This document shows positions 53,952-62,987 of a DNA stretch of 64,000 bases, piece by piece. The position numbers were made by a program, and so were the translations under genes. Below the pieces are notes generated by a model, which was not told the origin of the DNA, did not search any database, and saw only the letters and a program-made list of their open reading frames with translations. The stretch's first letter is position 1. The number at the start of each line of letters is the position of its first letter. The stretch comes from Pyropia yezoensis (taxonomy: Eukaryota > Rhodophyta > Bangiophyceae > Bangiales > Bangiaceae): assembly GCA_009829735.1 (NCBI GenBank), contig CM020619.1, forward strand, positions 8,174,375 through 8,238,374, in the 5' to 3' direction.

Positions 53952-56135
53952 ATGTCTACCCAAGAGACGGGGAACGTTCAAGATGACGGATCGGCGTCGA
54001 CGCCGACTCCGGAGGTGACTACGGGAACCGGGATCGGGAACCCGATCGATAACATTGAGACGCCAATGCTTTCCGGTGCCGGATCGACGTTTGGCACGGC
54101 TCGGACGGCAGGAGGCGGGGGCCCGCCTCAACTGTCGTCGACCGACCTCACTCCGCCGCCTCCTTCACCAGGGGATTCCCTGATGGCATCATTGGCCCGC
54201 ATCGAGGCCCGGTTTTCCGGGCTCGACGCCCGTCAAGATCGGACGGAGGACGCAATGGCAGTGTTGATGTCAACACGGCACACGACGGGACCCCGTCGTG
54301 TTCCTCCCACACCGGTACGGTTCGAACCGGCCGGACTACTTTCGGAGTCCACCAGGGTCAATCCCGGGGTTGCTACTCCTGGACAACCCCGGGACACAAT
54401 GGGGTATGGGTCCGACTCGTCGGCAGAGTTGGAACGGAGTCACACGGAGCGATACGCTCGGAGCACCCGAAGCGGACTCCGCGGACACGACCCGGCGGAT
54501 ACGTACGCCGGGGGAGAGTCGGTTATTGGGGGAGGGGGTACCCTCTCGCAGTACCCCCACGACGAAGGAGGCCAGGCAACTCGGGTTCCCGAGGTGCCGA
54601 CGCCTGAAGTACCATCTTCAGTGGTGGAAGCTATGACCGCCCAGGTAACTGCGAGCCTACTGACGCGGATGGAGTCCGATGAGTTCGCGCATCAACTGGC
54701 TAAGCGACTGGATATCCAGGACGCTGACACGGAGATCGTCAACGAGGTCTTCCGGTCGGTTCTTACTCCGGAACGTTATCGTTTGGAGGACCGCTCTACC
54801 ACCGTATCGGAATCGATGCGTAATACGTCGCATCGGGCGATCCGCTCTATGCAGACCCTTATGAAGGGAGTCCCTATGTTCGGGGGGCCGAACGGACGCC
54901 CGTTGGCAGTCATCGGCTTCTTGACTAGCTTCAAGGCAGCCGCAGACAAGGCGCTCGTTAACGAGGGGCTGGCCCTGGAGATCCTCCCGTTCTTTGTTGA
55001 TGAACGGGTGCGAGGCATTCTTCGCCAGGCATCCCCGATGCCGGGAATGAGGGTCGCGGCCACCCCCATGGATTACCGTGGGATATTGAAGGAGCTGCTG
55101 AGCAGCTACCTCAGTGAGGACAAGTGCGAGGACCACTATCGGGCCCTTCGCACTGCCACCGCCCAGTCCTGGGAGGATGAGGAGATGTTTGGACGCCGGA
55201 TCCAAGAGCTCGACTACGAGCTGGGGAAGCTCCTCGGAGAAGGGGAGCTACGGGCCATCCTGTTCGCAGGAGTACCCAACTACGTGCGGATATCCGCACG
55301 GGGCGCCAACACGGCACGGACGAACTTCAGTCGACTGATGCATATGTGCAAGTCCCTAGGGGACGCCTACCGGGTTCTACACCCGGAGTGTGCCTTGGCC
55401 CCGAAGCCCAAGGGTGAGGGAGGCAAGCCCAGTCTTACCCCGGTACCGAGGCAAGAGAAGGTGGAACGTAAGGCCGCACCAGTACTGGTGGCGACCGAAC
55501 ATACCCCTATTGGTGAGGATGACCCTCTAGTCGACCAACAGGGCCACCTGTTGCTACCGGCGACGCCGGTGATTGATGAACATGGTACGGTAGCGTACAT
55601 CGCCCCGGCTGGAACCCAGTTCCAGGTCAACGAAGGAACGGGACGGCGCGTCCCGTATGTGCGGACTACGGGGTACTCCCCGGTGACGGATAACCCTCAC
55701 CAACCCTTGCCAACATGGGCGGTGCGCACGGAGGCACCTCCGCAGATTGCGGGCCGACCCAACCGGTTGGGGGAGTCCATGTTCCGGTTGACCCAAGGAC
55801 CCAAGGCCTACCAGGGAGCAGGCACTCGGGCGCCCGAGGGAGGCAACCGTAGCTACGGGGCTACCCCGATGCGAACTCAAGGGGGGACCGGCACGTCCGG
55901 GTGTATGTTGTGTGGGGATCCCCAGCACTGGGTGTCTTCCTGCCCACTCATCCCCGAGGAGTCTCGGCGGGCAGCGGCGCAACGCAAGGCATCCACCGGG
56001 GGGTATCCCGCCCGAGCACCCGGACCCGCACCGGGTAGGCAGCCAGCTCCAGGTGGAGTACTGGCCGTCGAGGGGGCACCTCCTCAGCCGGATGTCCCGG
56101 CGGACAGCACCCTACCAAGGGCGGGAAACGAGTAA
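53952..56135 (+). CDS. gag: Retrotransposon Gag polyprotein
   Basis: 727 residues from the ATG at 53952, stop TAA at 56133. The N-terminal 200 residues are Ser/Thr/Pro/Gly-rich. The capsid-like helical part follows at about residues 250-480, with IRSMQTLMKGVPMFGG, FKAAADKALVNEGLALEIL and YLSEDKCEDHYRAL. A Pro-rich linker leads to one CCHC zinc knuckle at residues 651-664 (CMLCGDPQHWVSSC; spacing C-2-C-4-H-4-C), typical of nucleocapsid RNA binding. The last codons sit on a GGGAAAC slippery heptamer just before the stop. Gag packages the element's RNA into particles. Confidence 0.9.
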   Translation: MSTQETGNVQDDGSASTPTPEVTTGTGIGNPIDNIETPMLSGAGSTFGTARTAGGGGPPQLSSTDLTPPPPSPGDSLMASLARIEARFSGLDARQDRTEDAMAVLMSTRHTTGPRRVPPTPVRFEPAGLLSESTRVNPGVATPGQPRDTMGYGSDSSAELERSHTERYARSTRSGLRGHDPADTYAGGESVIGGGGTLSQYPHDEGGQATRVPEVPTPEVPSSVVEAMTAQVTASLLTRMESDEFAHQLAKRLDIQDADTEIVNEVFRSVLTPERYRLEDRSTTVSESMRNTSHRAIRSMQTLMKGVPMFGGPNGRPLAVIGFLTSFKAAADKALVNEGLALEILPFFVDERVRGILRQASPMPGMRVAATPMDYRGILKELLSSYLSEDKCEDHYRALRTATAQSWEDEEMFGRRIQELDYELGKLLGEGELRAILFAGVPNYVRISARGANTARTNFSRLMHMCKSLGDAYRVLHPECALAPKPKGEGGKPSLTPVPRQEKVERKAAPVLVATEHTPIGEDDPLVDQQGHLLLPATPVIDEHGTVAYIAPAGTQFQVNEGTGRRVPYVRTTGYSPVTDNPHQPLPTWAVRTEAPPQIAGRPNRLGESMFRLTQGPKAYQGAGTRAPEGGNRSYGATPMRTQGGTGTSGCMLCGDPQHWVSSCPLIPEESRRAAAQRKASTGGYPARAPGPAPGRQPAPGGVLAVEGAPPQPDVPADSTLPRAGNE
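56123..56129 (+). promoter_or_regulatory. Programmed -1 ribosomal frameshift site between gag and pol
   Basis: The heptamer G-GGA-AAC is in the exact zero-frame register (codons GGA AAC, then GAG TAA stop). Slipping back one base places the ribosome in the pol frame, which continues open without a stop into the protease. GGGAAAC is a known efficient slippery sequence, as at the gag-pro junction of some simian type D retroviruses. Downstream, TGGG-gtta-CCCA (56159-56170) nested inside CCGGGG/CCCCGG (56148-56153 with 56180-56185) could form the stimulating structure, although the 18-base spacer is longer than the usual 5-9. Confidence 0.7.
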
Positions 56136-56143
56136 GAGGAAGG

Positions 56144-59100
56144 ATGACCGGGGGGCGCTGGGGTTACCCAAGCAAGCCACCCCGGAGTACCGCGGGGAAA
56201 GCCCCACGGAGAGCGCGGTTGAGCCGACGCCGCATCAACCCCCGGGTACACCTTCCGGCCCCGACGACACGGCGTCAGGGGATTGATGACCAACCTCCAA
56301 GGTTGGGAGGAGAGGACGGGAAGCCCCGTCACGTCGAACCAGACAAGGGCCCTGTTCAGGATGCCCGAGCTACACCGGATATCGGTGTAGGACATGTGTT
56401 GTTTACCTTGGAGAACTTCAAGGTATCAGCCACACTGGGGGTTGACCCCCAGTCGACACGATCGTACTACCCTGTACTGGACACAGGGGCTGGACCCAAC
56501 CTTATCCGGAAGGATACCCTCCCGGAAAAGTGGCTTCCACGAGTCAGAGTGACTCGGGGACCCACCATCAAGGACGCGAATGGTCGACTCATTCGTACGA
56601 CCGCAGCGATGTCGCTGCAGGTTACCATCGGGGATCTCACCACGGAAGTTGACTTCCTGGTATGTGAAACGCTATCGGTGCCCTGCATACTGGGGTGCAC
56701 CTTCATCAACGTTCACGTTGATGCAATCCGGCCAGGCCGGAGGACCGTCGAGCTTCAAGAAGCCGACGGGACGAAGCGAGGACACACGGCTATCGTCAGG
56801 GACCTGACGCTACAAGGAAGCCACGTTAACGTGGCTGAGGTGTACGCAAGCGTCGAGCCGAAGACACTTCGGTTGGCCAAGCGAACTCGCTTTGAGCCGT
56901 TGTCAGAGACAGTCCTCCCGGTTAACTGCGACCTCGCAGGCATCTGCAGAGTCCAGTCCAACCTACGGACGTACAAGCGCCATGGGTTGACCATGGCCAA
57001 CGGTCTCATAGACCTCCCAGCAGGAGGGTCGTCCCTCCTAGTGATGGCGAACTATCGCCGTAAGGCAGTCACCCTCCCGAAGGGAACTATCCTCGGGATT
57101 GCCGAACTCTACGAAGGAGATATCCTTACCCCTGATAAGGAAGGTCAAGTGGAACCACTTGAAGTACTGGCGGTCGCCGAGACCACCGAGCGACAGCAAC
57201 CCGATGACGGGAAGCCTAACCCATCGGCGGCTCCGGCGGACCTGCCGCCAAAGGACCAAGAGGCCTTGAAGGCACTGGCCGAGGCTGACCTCGACCACCT
57301 TCCCCCTTCGGTAGCCGAAGGGGTACGACGGATGCTAAGAAAGCATGACGTTATGTGGACAGGCGGGGCCTTGGGGACCATTGGGGCAACCCAACATCGT
57401 ATAGACCTGGTACCAGGCGCACGACCCGCCCGCTCACAACCGCACCGAGCGGGACCTATGCAACGAGAGATCGTTGATGGAGAAGTGAAGAGGATGAGTG
57501 AAGCTAAGGTGATCCGACCTTCGATGTCGGAATGGGGTGCCCCAGTCGTTATTGTGCCGAAGAAGGATCAAACCCCTCGGTTTTGCATCGATTATCGACG
57601 CCTCAACTTGGTTACCAAGAAGGACTCATACCCTTTACCAAGGATGGATGAATGCATCGACTCCCTGGGGGAGGCTACGGTGTTTACCACCATCGACTGC
57701 AATGCCGGATACTGGCAGATCCCGGTGGCGGACGAGGATATCCCCAAGACGGCATTCGTCTGTCACAGTGGAGTGTACGAGTTCCTAAGGATGCCCTTCG
57801 GATTGTCCAACGCCCCCGCTACATTCCAGCGGGCTATCGACATCATACTGTCGGGGGTGAAGTGGCGTAACTGCCTAGTGTACCTCGATGACGTCATCGT
57901 CTTCTCGCGTAACATGGATGACCATGTACAACATGTTGACGAGGTACTCACCCTCTTGAGGAACGCCGGGGTAACCCTGCGTCTGAAGAAGTGCGCCTTC
58001 TTCCAACAGACGGTCGAGTATCTGGGCCACCAGATAACCCCTGGTAAACTAGGGGTACTCGAAGCCAATACCCGGGCACTCCGGGATGCCCGGTTCCCTA
58101 ACACCCAGACGCAGCTCAAGAGCTTCCTGGGAATGTGCAATGTATACCGACGGTTCGTCAAGGACTTCGCTCGGATAGCTAAACCGTTAACGGTTCTTAC
58201 GAGCAGTACCTTACCCAAGGTACTCCAACCCCCTTCGCCTAGCGAAGAGGAGGCATTCGAGTCGCTGAAGCGAGCCCTACTAGCCCCACCCGTCCTTGCG
58301 TTACCGCATAGACGGGGTACCTTCGTCATCGATGTCGATGCGTGTGATACACAAGTGGGATGCACCCTGTTACAGGGAGAGACGTTGATAGGTACCGACA
58401 ACGTTATCCCGGACCTACGTCCGGTAGGGTACTTCAGCCGGACACTCAACCCGGCTGAGCGGAACTATAGTGCCACCGAGCGTGAATGCCTCGGAGTTAT
58501 ATGGGCAGTGCAACTGCTCCGTCCATACCTGGAGGGCTCCAGGTTCATCGTGAGGTCCGACCACGAACCCCTACGATGGCTCCTCAACCTTGGTGACAAG
58601 GATTCCGATAGCCATGGGAGGCTAGCCCGATGGAGGCTGAAGATGGCCGAGCACGACTACCGCACGGTGTATAAGGCTGGGTCAACCCACCACCTCGGAG
58701 ACGCGTTGTCTCGACTCGACACCCCGAGCGGGGATACCCGCCCGGTGGACGAGGACATCCCGGTAGTACCGGTGTGCATGGTGGGTAATGCTACCCAGGG
58801 TATGGCTGACCATACCATGGCACACCTTGCGTGCCCATTGACCCTCGCGGACTTCCGCGAGGCACAGGCCAACGACGATGACTGTAGACGTCATCGTGCT
58901 AACCTCCTGGCCGGTACGGCCGGCATCTTCTACGAAAACGAAGACGGACTCATATACCGGCGGGCACCCGCCGATGGACGACATCAAGTCGTGGTTCCCG
59001 TGTCCTTACGGCAAGCCGTCATGAAACGAGAACATGAGAACCCTACAGCCGGACACCCGGGGGGTTCACGTATGTTCGCAGCAATGCGAAGGTTCTTCTA

Positions 59101-60310
59101 CTGGCCAGCAATGGCCGTCGACGTGGTCGACCACGTAAGGGGATGCCACCCCTGTGCACGTAACCGCATGAGTCTACATAGGCGGGCGTCTGCCATGAAG
59201 CTATTCCCACCTGATGGGCCCAACGAGCAAGTCGCTATCGACATACTCGGGCCACTTCCGATAACGGAAGAAGGGAACAGGTACATCCTGGTCATGTCTG
59301 ACCGCTTCACTAAGCTGTCAAGAGCGGCAGCCATCCCGAATGATACGGCATACACGATCATGAACGCAGTGGTTGACCACTGGATCAGTGCATACGGAGT
59401 CATGAAGCAACTCCTCTCCGATAACGGAGCAAACCTTACGTCGGCATTCTGCACTAAGGTCCTGGGCATGTTCGGTATCGAACCACGTCGGGCATCCGAC
59501 TACCACCCGCAGTCCAACGGGCAGGTGGAGCGGTTCAACCGCACCATCGTAAAGATGCTACAGTGCTACGTGGCCGAGCACACGAACACTTGGGACAGGC
59601 TTCTGTCCGTACTCACCCTGGCATACAATGCCAGGCCACATCGGAGCACAAACATTGCTCCGCTGGAGTGGGTCATGCCACTAGGCGTCGGTAACTTGAC
59701 GCTGCCACCCGGCAGGTGCACTCGGTATGATACACCGAAGGGCCGACCCGCCGAACGCATCCACCTAGCTTGGTTGGCCAAGCTATCGTGGATGATTCCT
59801 AAGCTCAAGGGTGCCCTTGACAGAACACAACTTCGATATAAGAAGAACTTCGACGCCCGACTACGGGTGCGCAACGCAACCCTGGTAACAGGTGACTGGG
59901 TCTATATCAGACACCAGAAGTTCCGAGGGAACAAGCTTATGCAACCGGTCAAGGGACCGTACCAGATCCTCCACGGAGATGACCACTCTGTTATCTTACA
60001 CTCCGATACGGAGATTCAACGCATCAGCATGAATGATGTCACACCTGCTCCGATGCCGGAACAGCCTCAGCCGGTACCGGCTGGGTTGCTACATAAAGCT
60101 CTTACAACCCACCGGTCAGATGACCCGGTGGGACCGGATGGGATTCCATACCAAGTAGAGAGCGTGGTCGGACACACCGACCCGGACCTACCAGGACCCT
60201 GGTACGTCAAGGTTATGTGGGTCGGATACGACTCACCCACCTGGGAACAGGCGGCAAATATACCCCGCCAACTCCTCATGCCGTACATGAGGCGACGACG
60301 CCTACTGTAA
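56144..60310 (+). CDS. pol: Retrotransposon Pol polyprotein (PR-RT-RH-IN-chromodomain)
   Basis: 1,388 residues counted from the ATG at 56144, though translation probably enters by frameshift from gag. Aspartic protease: YPVLDTGAGPNLI with Asp113. Reverse transcriptase: RRLNLVTKKDSYPLPRMDE, TTIDCNAGYWQIPV, FLRMPFGLSNAPATFQR and YLDD at 580-583. RNase H: FVIDVDACDTQVGCTLL, YSATERECLGVIWA and VRSDHEPLRWLL. Integrase: an HHCC zinc finger (AGHPGGSRM, GCHPCARN), then Asp1033 in VAIDILGP, Asp1093 in LSDNGAN and Glu1129 in GQVERFNR, an exact D-D-35-E. A GPY/F-type segment (VKGPYQIL) and a C-terminal chromodomain-like module (WYVKVMWVGYDSPTWEQ) follow; the latter may steer integration to marked chromatin. 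No frameshift or stop interrupts it. Confidence 0.95.
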   Translation: MTGGRWGYPSKPPRSTAGKAPRRARLSRRRINPRVHLPAPTTRRQGIDDQPPRLGGEDGKPRHVEPDKGPVQDARATPDIGVGHVLFTLENFKVSATLGVDPQSTRSYYPVLDTGAGPNLIRKDTLPEKWLPRVRVTRGPTIKDANGRLIRTTAAMSLQVTIGDLTTEVDFLVCETLSVPCILGCTFINVHVDAIRPGRRTVELQEADGTKRGHTAIVRDLTLQGSHVNVAEVYASVEPKTLRLAKRTRFEPLSETVLPVNCDLAGICRVQSNLRTYKRHGLTMANGLIDLPAGGSSLLVMANYRRKAVTLPKGTILGIAELYEGDILTPDKEGQVEPLEVLAVAETTERQQPDDGKPNPSAAPADLPPKDQEALKALAEADLDHLPPSVAEGVRRMLRKHDVMWTGGALGTIGATQHRIDLVPGARPARSQPHRAGPMQREIVDGEVKRMSEAKVIRPSMSEWGAPVVIVPKKDQTPRFCIDYRRLNLVTKKDSYPLPRMDECIDSLGEATVFTTIDCNAGYWQIPVADEDIPKTAFVCHSGVYEFLRMPFGLSNAPATFQRAIDIILSGVKWRNCLVYLDDVIVFSRNMDDHVQHVDEVLTLLRNAGVTLRLKKCAFFQQTVEYLGHQITPGKLGVLEANTRALRDARFPNTQTQLKSFLGMCNVYRRFVKDFARIAKPLTVLTSSTLPKVLQPPSPSEEEAFESLKRALLAPPVLALPHRRGTFVIDVDACDTQVGCTLLQGETLIGTDNVIPDLRPVGYFSRTLNPAERNYSATERECLGVIWAVQLLRPYLEGSRFIVRSDHEPLRWLLNLGDKDSDSHGRLARWRLKMAEHDYRTVYKAGSTHHLGDALSRLDTPSGDTRPVDEDIPVVPVCMVGNATQGMADHTMAHLACPLTLADFREAQANDDDCRRHRANLLAGTAGIFYENEDGLIYRRAPADGRHQVVVPVSLRQAVMKREHENPTAGHPGGSRMFAAMRRFFYWPAMAVDVVDHVRGCHPCARNRMSLHRRASAMKLFPPDGPNEQVAIDILGPLPITEEGNRYILVMSDRFTKLSRAAAIPNDTAYTIMNAVVDHWISAYGVMKQLLSDNGANLTSAFCTKVLGMFGIEPRRASDYHPQSNGQVERFNRTIVKMLQCYVAEHTNTWDRLLSVLTLAYNARPHRSTNIAPLEWVMPLGVGNLTLPPGRCTRYDTPKGRPAERIHLAWLAKLSWMIPKLKGALDRTQLRYKKNFDARLRVRNATLVTGDWVYIRHQKFRGNKLMQPVKGPYQILHGDDHSVILHSDTEIQRISMNDVTPAPMPEQPQPVPAGLLHKALTTHRSDDPVGPDGIPYQVESVVGHTDPDLPGPWYVKVMWVGYDSPTWEQAANIPRQLLMPYMRRRRLL

Positions 60311-60860
60311 CAACCCAACCGACACCGACTTCGGCTGTTGGGGGGTGAGGCTTATACCTACTAAGTAGGGTGTGACATGGTTACGGCAGACTTAGGTTTC
60401 TAAGTCAAATCAGACTTAGGTTTCTAAGTCGAACCAAGCTTAGGTAGCTAAGTAGAGCTAAGCTTAGGTAACTAAGTAAAACCTGAACCTCAATAAGTTA
60501 ACTTAAAGGTAAAGGCTAACTCCGATAATATCGAAGTAACTAGGGAGCTTACACGGGAGGATGACCTCCCCAAGCCAAGACACCAAGTGAGGGAGGATGA
60601 CCTCCCCAAGCATGAACCTACCGGAAGAAGTTGGACGGGAGGCAAGGCACCACTGAGCCAGAAGGGGTACTCCCCAGGGCAGCAAACAGAGGCAAGCAAT
60701 GCCCCCCAAAGGGGATGAGTTTATACTCACTACTACCCGGCTACCATAAGAGTTGCCGGGGCCCTCTCCCGCACAAACAATAGCACTCCTCAGTGGGTAG
60801 ACCCACTGCCCGAGGGAGGCCACTCACGCGTAAGCGCGTAGACCTCCGTGCTCCACCGGT
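60311..60860 (+). other. Retroelement 3' region with hairpin array
   Basis: Begins right after the pol stop. It contains a run of small palindromes built on CTTAG/CTAAG, annotated separately, then a pair of GGGAGG-ATGA-CCTCCC hairpins at 60555-60570 and 60591-60606 set in near-identical contexts, and further short inverted repeats near 60790-60840. A purine-rich GGGGGGTGAGG near 60341-60351 could be a polypurine tract. No LTR repeat is seen. Confidence 0.6.
60389..60476 (+). repeat. Four consecutive small hairpins
   Basis: GACTTAG-GTTT-CTAAGTC occurs twice (60389-60406 and 60413-60430), then CTTAG-GTAG-CTAAG (60439-60452) and CTTAG-GTAA-CTAAG (60463-60476). Each is a stem with a 4-base GTNN loop; an extra palindrome CTAAGCTTAG joins the last two at 60458-60467. 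Arm sequence is conserved while loop and flanks vary. Confidence 0.85.
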
Positions 60861-61165
60861 CGGCAACGTCACGACGGTCGACCACCCGAGTTACCTCGGT
60901 GCATAGCTGGACGAGGGTGCTGCGGCCAACCTCCACGTCCTCCAGAGCTTTCTGGAGGCGGTCCAGCACGCCACCGAAGCAACGCGCTGACCCAAGCAGC
61001 GCAGCACCTGGGGGGATATCCCCCAGCTAACAGAGAGACCCCCACGCATTGCGCGGGTAACAAGGGCGTCAACGCCCTCATACCAGAGACGGGGACCCCC
61101 GTCATGTAGGACAGGGGCGGGAGGTGACACTGGCGCAGCCAGAGGAGCCACAGGAGCCGACACGG

Positions 61166-62487
61166 CTACCACCGGAGCCGGTGGCACCTGATACGAGGCC
61201 GGTAGGACCCTACCGAAGGGGCTCCACCGTAACCACGGCGGTACTCCGCCCGACGACGGGACACCTCACGCTCCCCACCCACAGAGCCCCACTCTCGGGG
61301 ACGACGGCCAACCGCCGCCGGCATCGGGTTACCGAACCACGGAGCAAGGACCTGAAGAGGGTCATGGATAACCATGGGAATACCCAGGTCAGCAACAGCC
61401 TCGGTGGATGCCCACCCATGGCAACTGGGCTCACCCGGCTGAGTACGCCGGACACGCAACGAGTGACGACACAAGGGGGAAGCCCCAGCCTGCGGGTCCC
61501 GGTACGGGGGAAGGGCCAGCACCCCAGCCCAGTTCACGGCATCGTGAACAGCCAGCAGGGCTTCGAACTCCCGGGCCAACCCGGTCTTGGCGGCTATCAG
61601 ATCCACGCCCAACTGCGCGATGTGCCGACGGACACCCGTCGGAAGATGAAACAGACGACCCTGCCGGCGGACGGACAGCAAGAAGGATGAAGCCTGCCCG
61701 AGGGTAACCTCAAGGGTGAAGGTACCCTGCAACGGGTGGACCGGTCGCGAGGCCAACACACTCCCGAAGTAGCGAAGGCAGGAGCCGGTGTCAAACCGGA
61801 AAGCAGGGGCGGGTTCCACCCCTCCTGCCATAGCGGCGGGCGCACGGGAGTGTATACCGGAGCACGACCGTTGCCGGTCTGCAACGCACACGTTATATCC
61901 GTGCGGAACGCATTCGCCATGACACCATGGTTACGTCGCCAACTCGACGCCGACTTCAACCCCGCCATGGGCGGGTAGGGAGCCGTCAACGACAGATACG
62001 GGGGTACCCCCGGGTAGTAGTCAAAGTCGGGATACCGACCGGTACGGCTCACCGTCTCCCCAAACGCAACCGGCTCCGCCGCCGCCGCAATCCCCGAGCA
62101 CTAGCCGGGTAGTCAATCTCCCGCGGCAACGCGGGGGCAATCAGGTCGCAGACCCGAAGTTGGGGTCGAGGTAGACCTCACCCCGTCCCACCCGGGTGCG
62201 CCAGAGCTGCGCATGCCGGTCGTCCGGCTGACTCAGGATCCAATGGTGTTCCACCCGGACCGCGTTCGGCTGGTTGACCAGCCGCACCAACTCCCGCTCC
62301 CAGCTCGGGTCCACCTTAACGCGGCGGGAGGACTCTCCACGGGGATGCACCAGGTGGAAGTCCACCCGCATACGCCATCGGACTCCCATCGACTCTTGCA
62401 CCGTGAGGCCTCGAACCCGAGCCACCAAGTCGGACACCGACATGGCGGGTTGACCCGCCGCCACGGCGACGCCGCCACCCAACGGGG
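61166..62487 (-). pseudogene. Antisense coding-like region downstream of pol, broken over several frames
   Basis: On the minus strand, opposite to gag-pol, three successive stretches read like real protein in different frames. The first runs from the gap edge to the stop at 62141 (DPSWERELVRLVNQPNAV, RVEHHWILSQPDDRHAQLW). The second spans about 62100 to 61750 (TGRYPDFDYYPGVPPYLS, WRRNHGVMANAFRTDI). The third spans about 61935 to 61280 (LFHLPTGVRRHIAQLGVDL, LAREFEALLAVHDAVNWAG, STEAVADLGIPMVIHDP). A further stretch near 61187-60900 may continue it (WYEGVDALVTRAMRGGLS). The plus-strand frames are poorer. I recognise no family. Either a decayed gene carried in antisense by the element, a second inverted element, or a multi-exon gene; the upstream end is lost in the gap. 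Confidence 0.4.
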
Positions 62488-62987
62488 NNNNNNNNNNNNN
62501 NNNNNNNNNNNNNNNNNNNNNNNNNNNNNNNNNNNNNNNNNNNNNNNNNNNNNNNNNNNNNNNNNNNNNNNNNNNNNNNNNNNNNNNNNNNNNNNNNNNN
62601 NNNNNNNNNNNNNNNNNNNNNNNNNNNNNNNNNNNNNNNNNNNNNNNNNNNNNNNNNNNNNNNNNNNNNNNNNNNNNNNNNNNNNNNNNNNNNNNNNNNN
62701 NNNNNNNNNNNNNNNNNNNNNNNNNNNNNNNNNNNNNNNNNNNNNNNNNNNNNNNNNNNNNNNNNNNNNNNNNNNNNNNNNNNNNNNNNNNNNNNNNNNN
62801 NNNNNNNNNNNNNNNNNNNNNNNNNNNNNNNNNNNNNNNNNNNNNNNNNNNNNNNNNNNNNNNNNNNNNNNNNNNNNNNNNNNNNNNNNNNNNNNNNNNN
62901 NNNNNNNNNNNNNNNNNNNNNNNNNNNNNNNNNNNNNNNNNNNNNNNNNNNNNNNNNNNNNNNNNNNNNNNNNNNNNNNNNNNNNNN
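62488..62987. other. Assembly gap (500 N)
   Basis: Exactly 500 N, so of unknown true length. It separates the antisense region from a second partial pol copy, as expected where an assembler fails on near-identical repeat copies. Confidence 0.98.

Larger units (their letters stand above)
53952..60310 (+). mobile_element. Ty3/Gypsy LTR retrotransposon internal region, chromodomain-bearing (chromovirus-type)
   Basis: Intact gag (53952-56135) and pol (56144-60310, entered from upstream by -1 frameshift) in the order protease, reverse transcriptase, RNase H, integrase, chromodomain. Integrase after RT/RNase H defines Ty3/Gypsy. Both frames are free of stops and all catalytic residues are present, so the copy is recent. 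Composition (moderate GC, no homopolymer runs) differs sharply from the host genes. A further partial pol copy lies at 62988-64000. Confidence 0.92.

Noticed and set aside
56144-56290. An alternative frame between gag and the protease (stop at 56284)
   Set aside because: It has reasonable composition but does not lead into the protease, whereas the -1 frame does and has the slippery heptamer in register.
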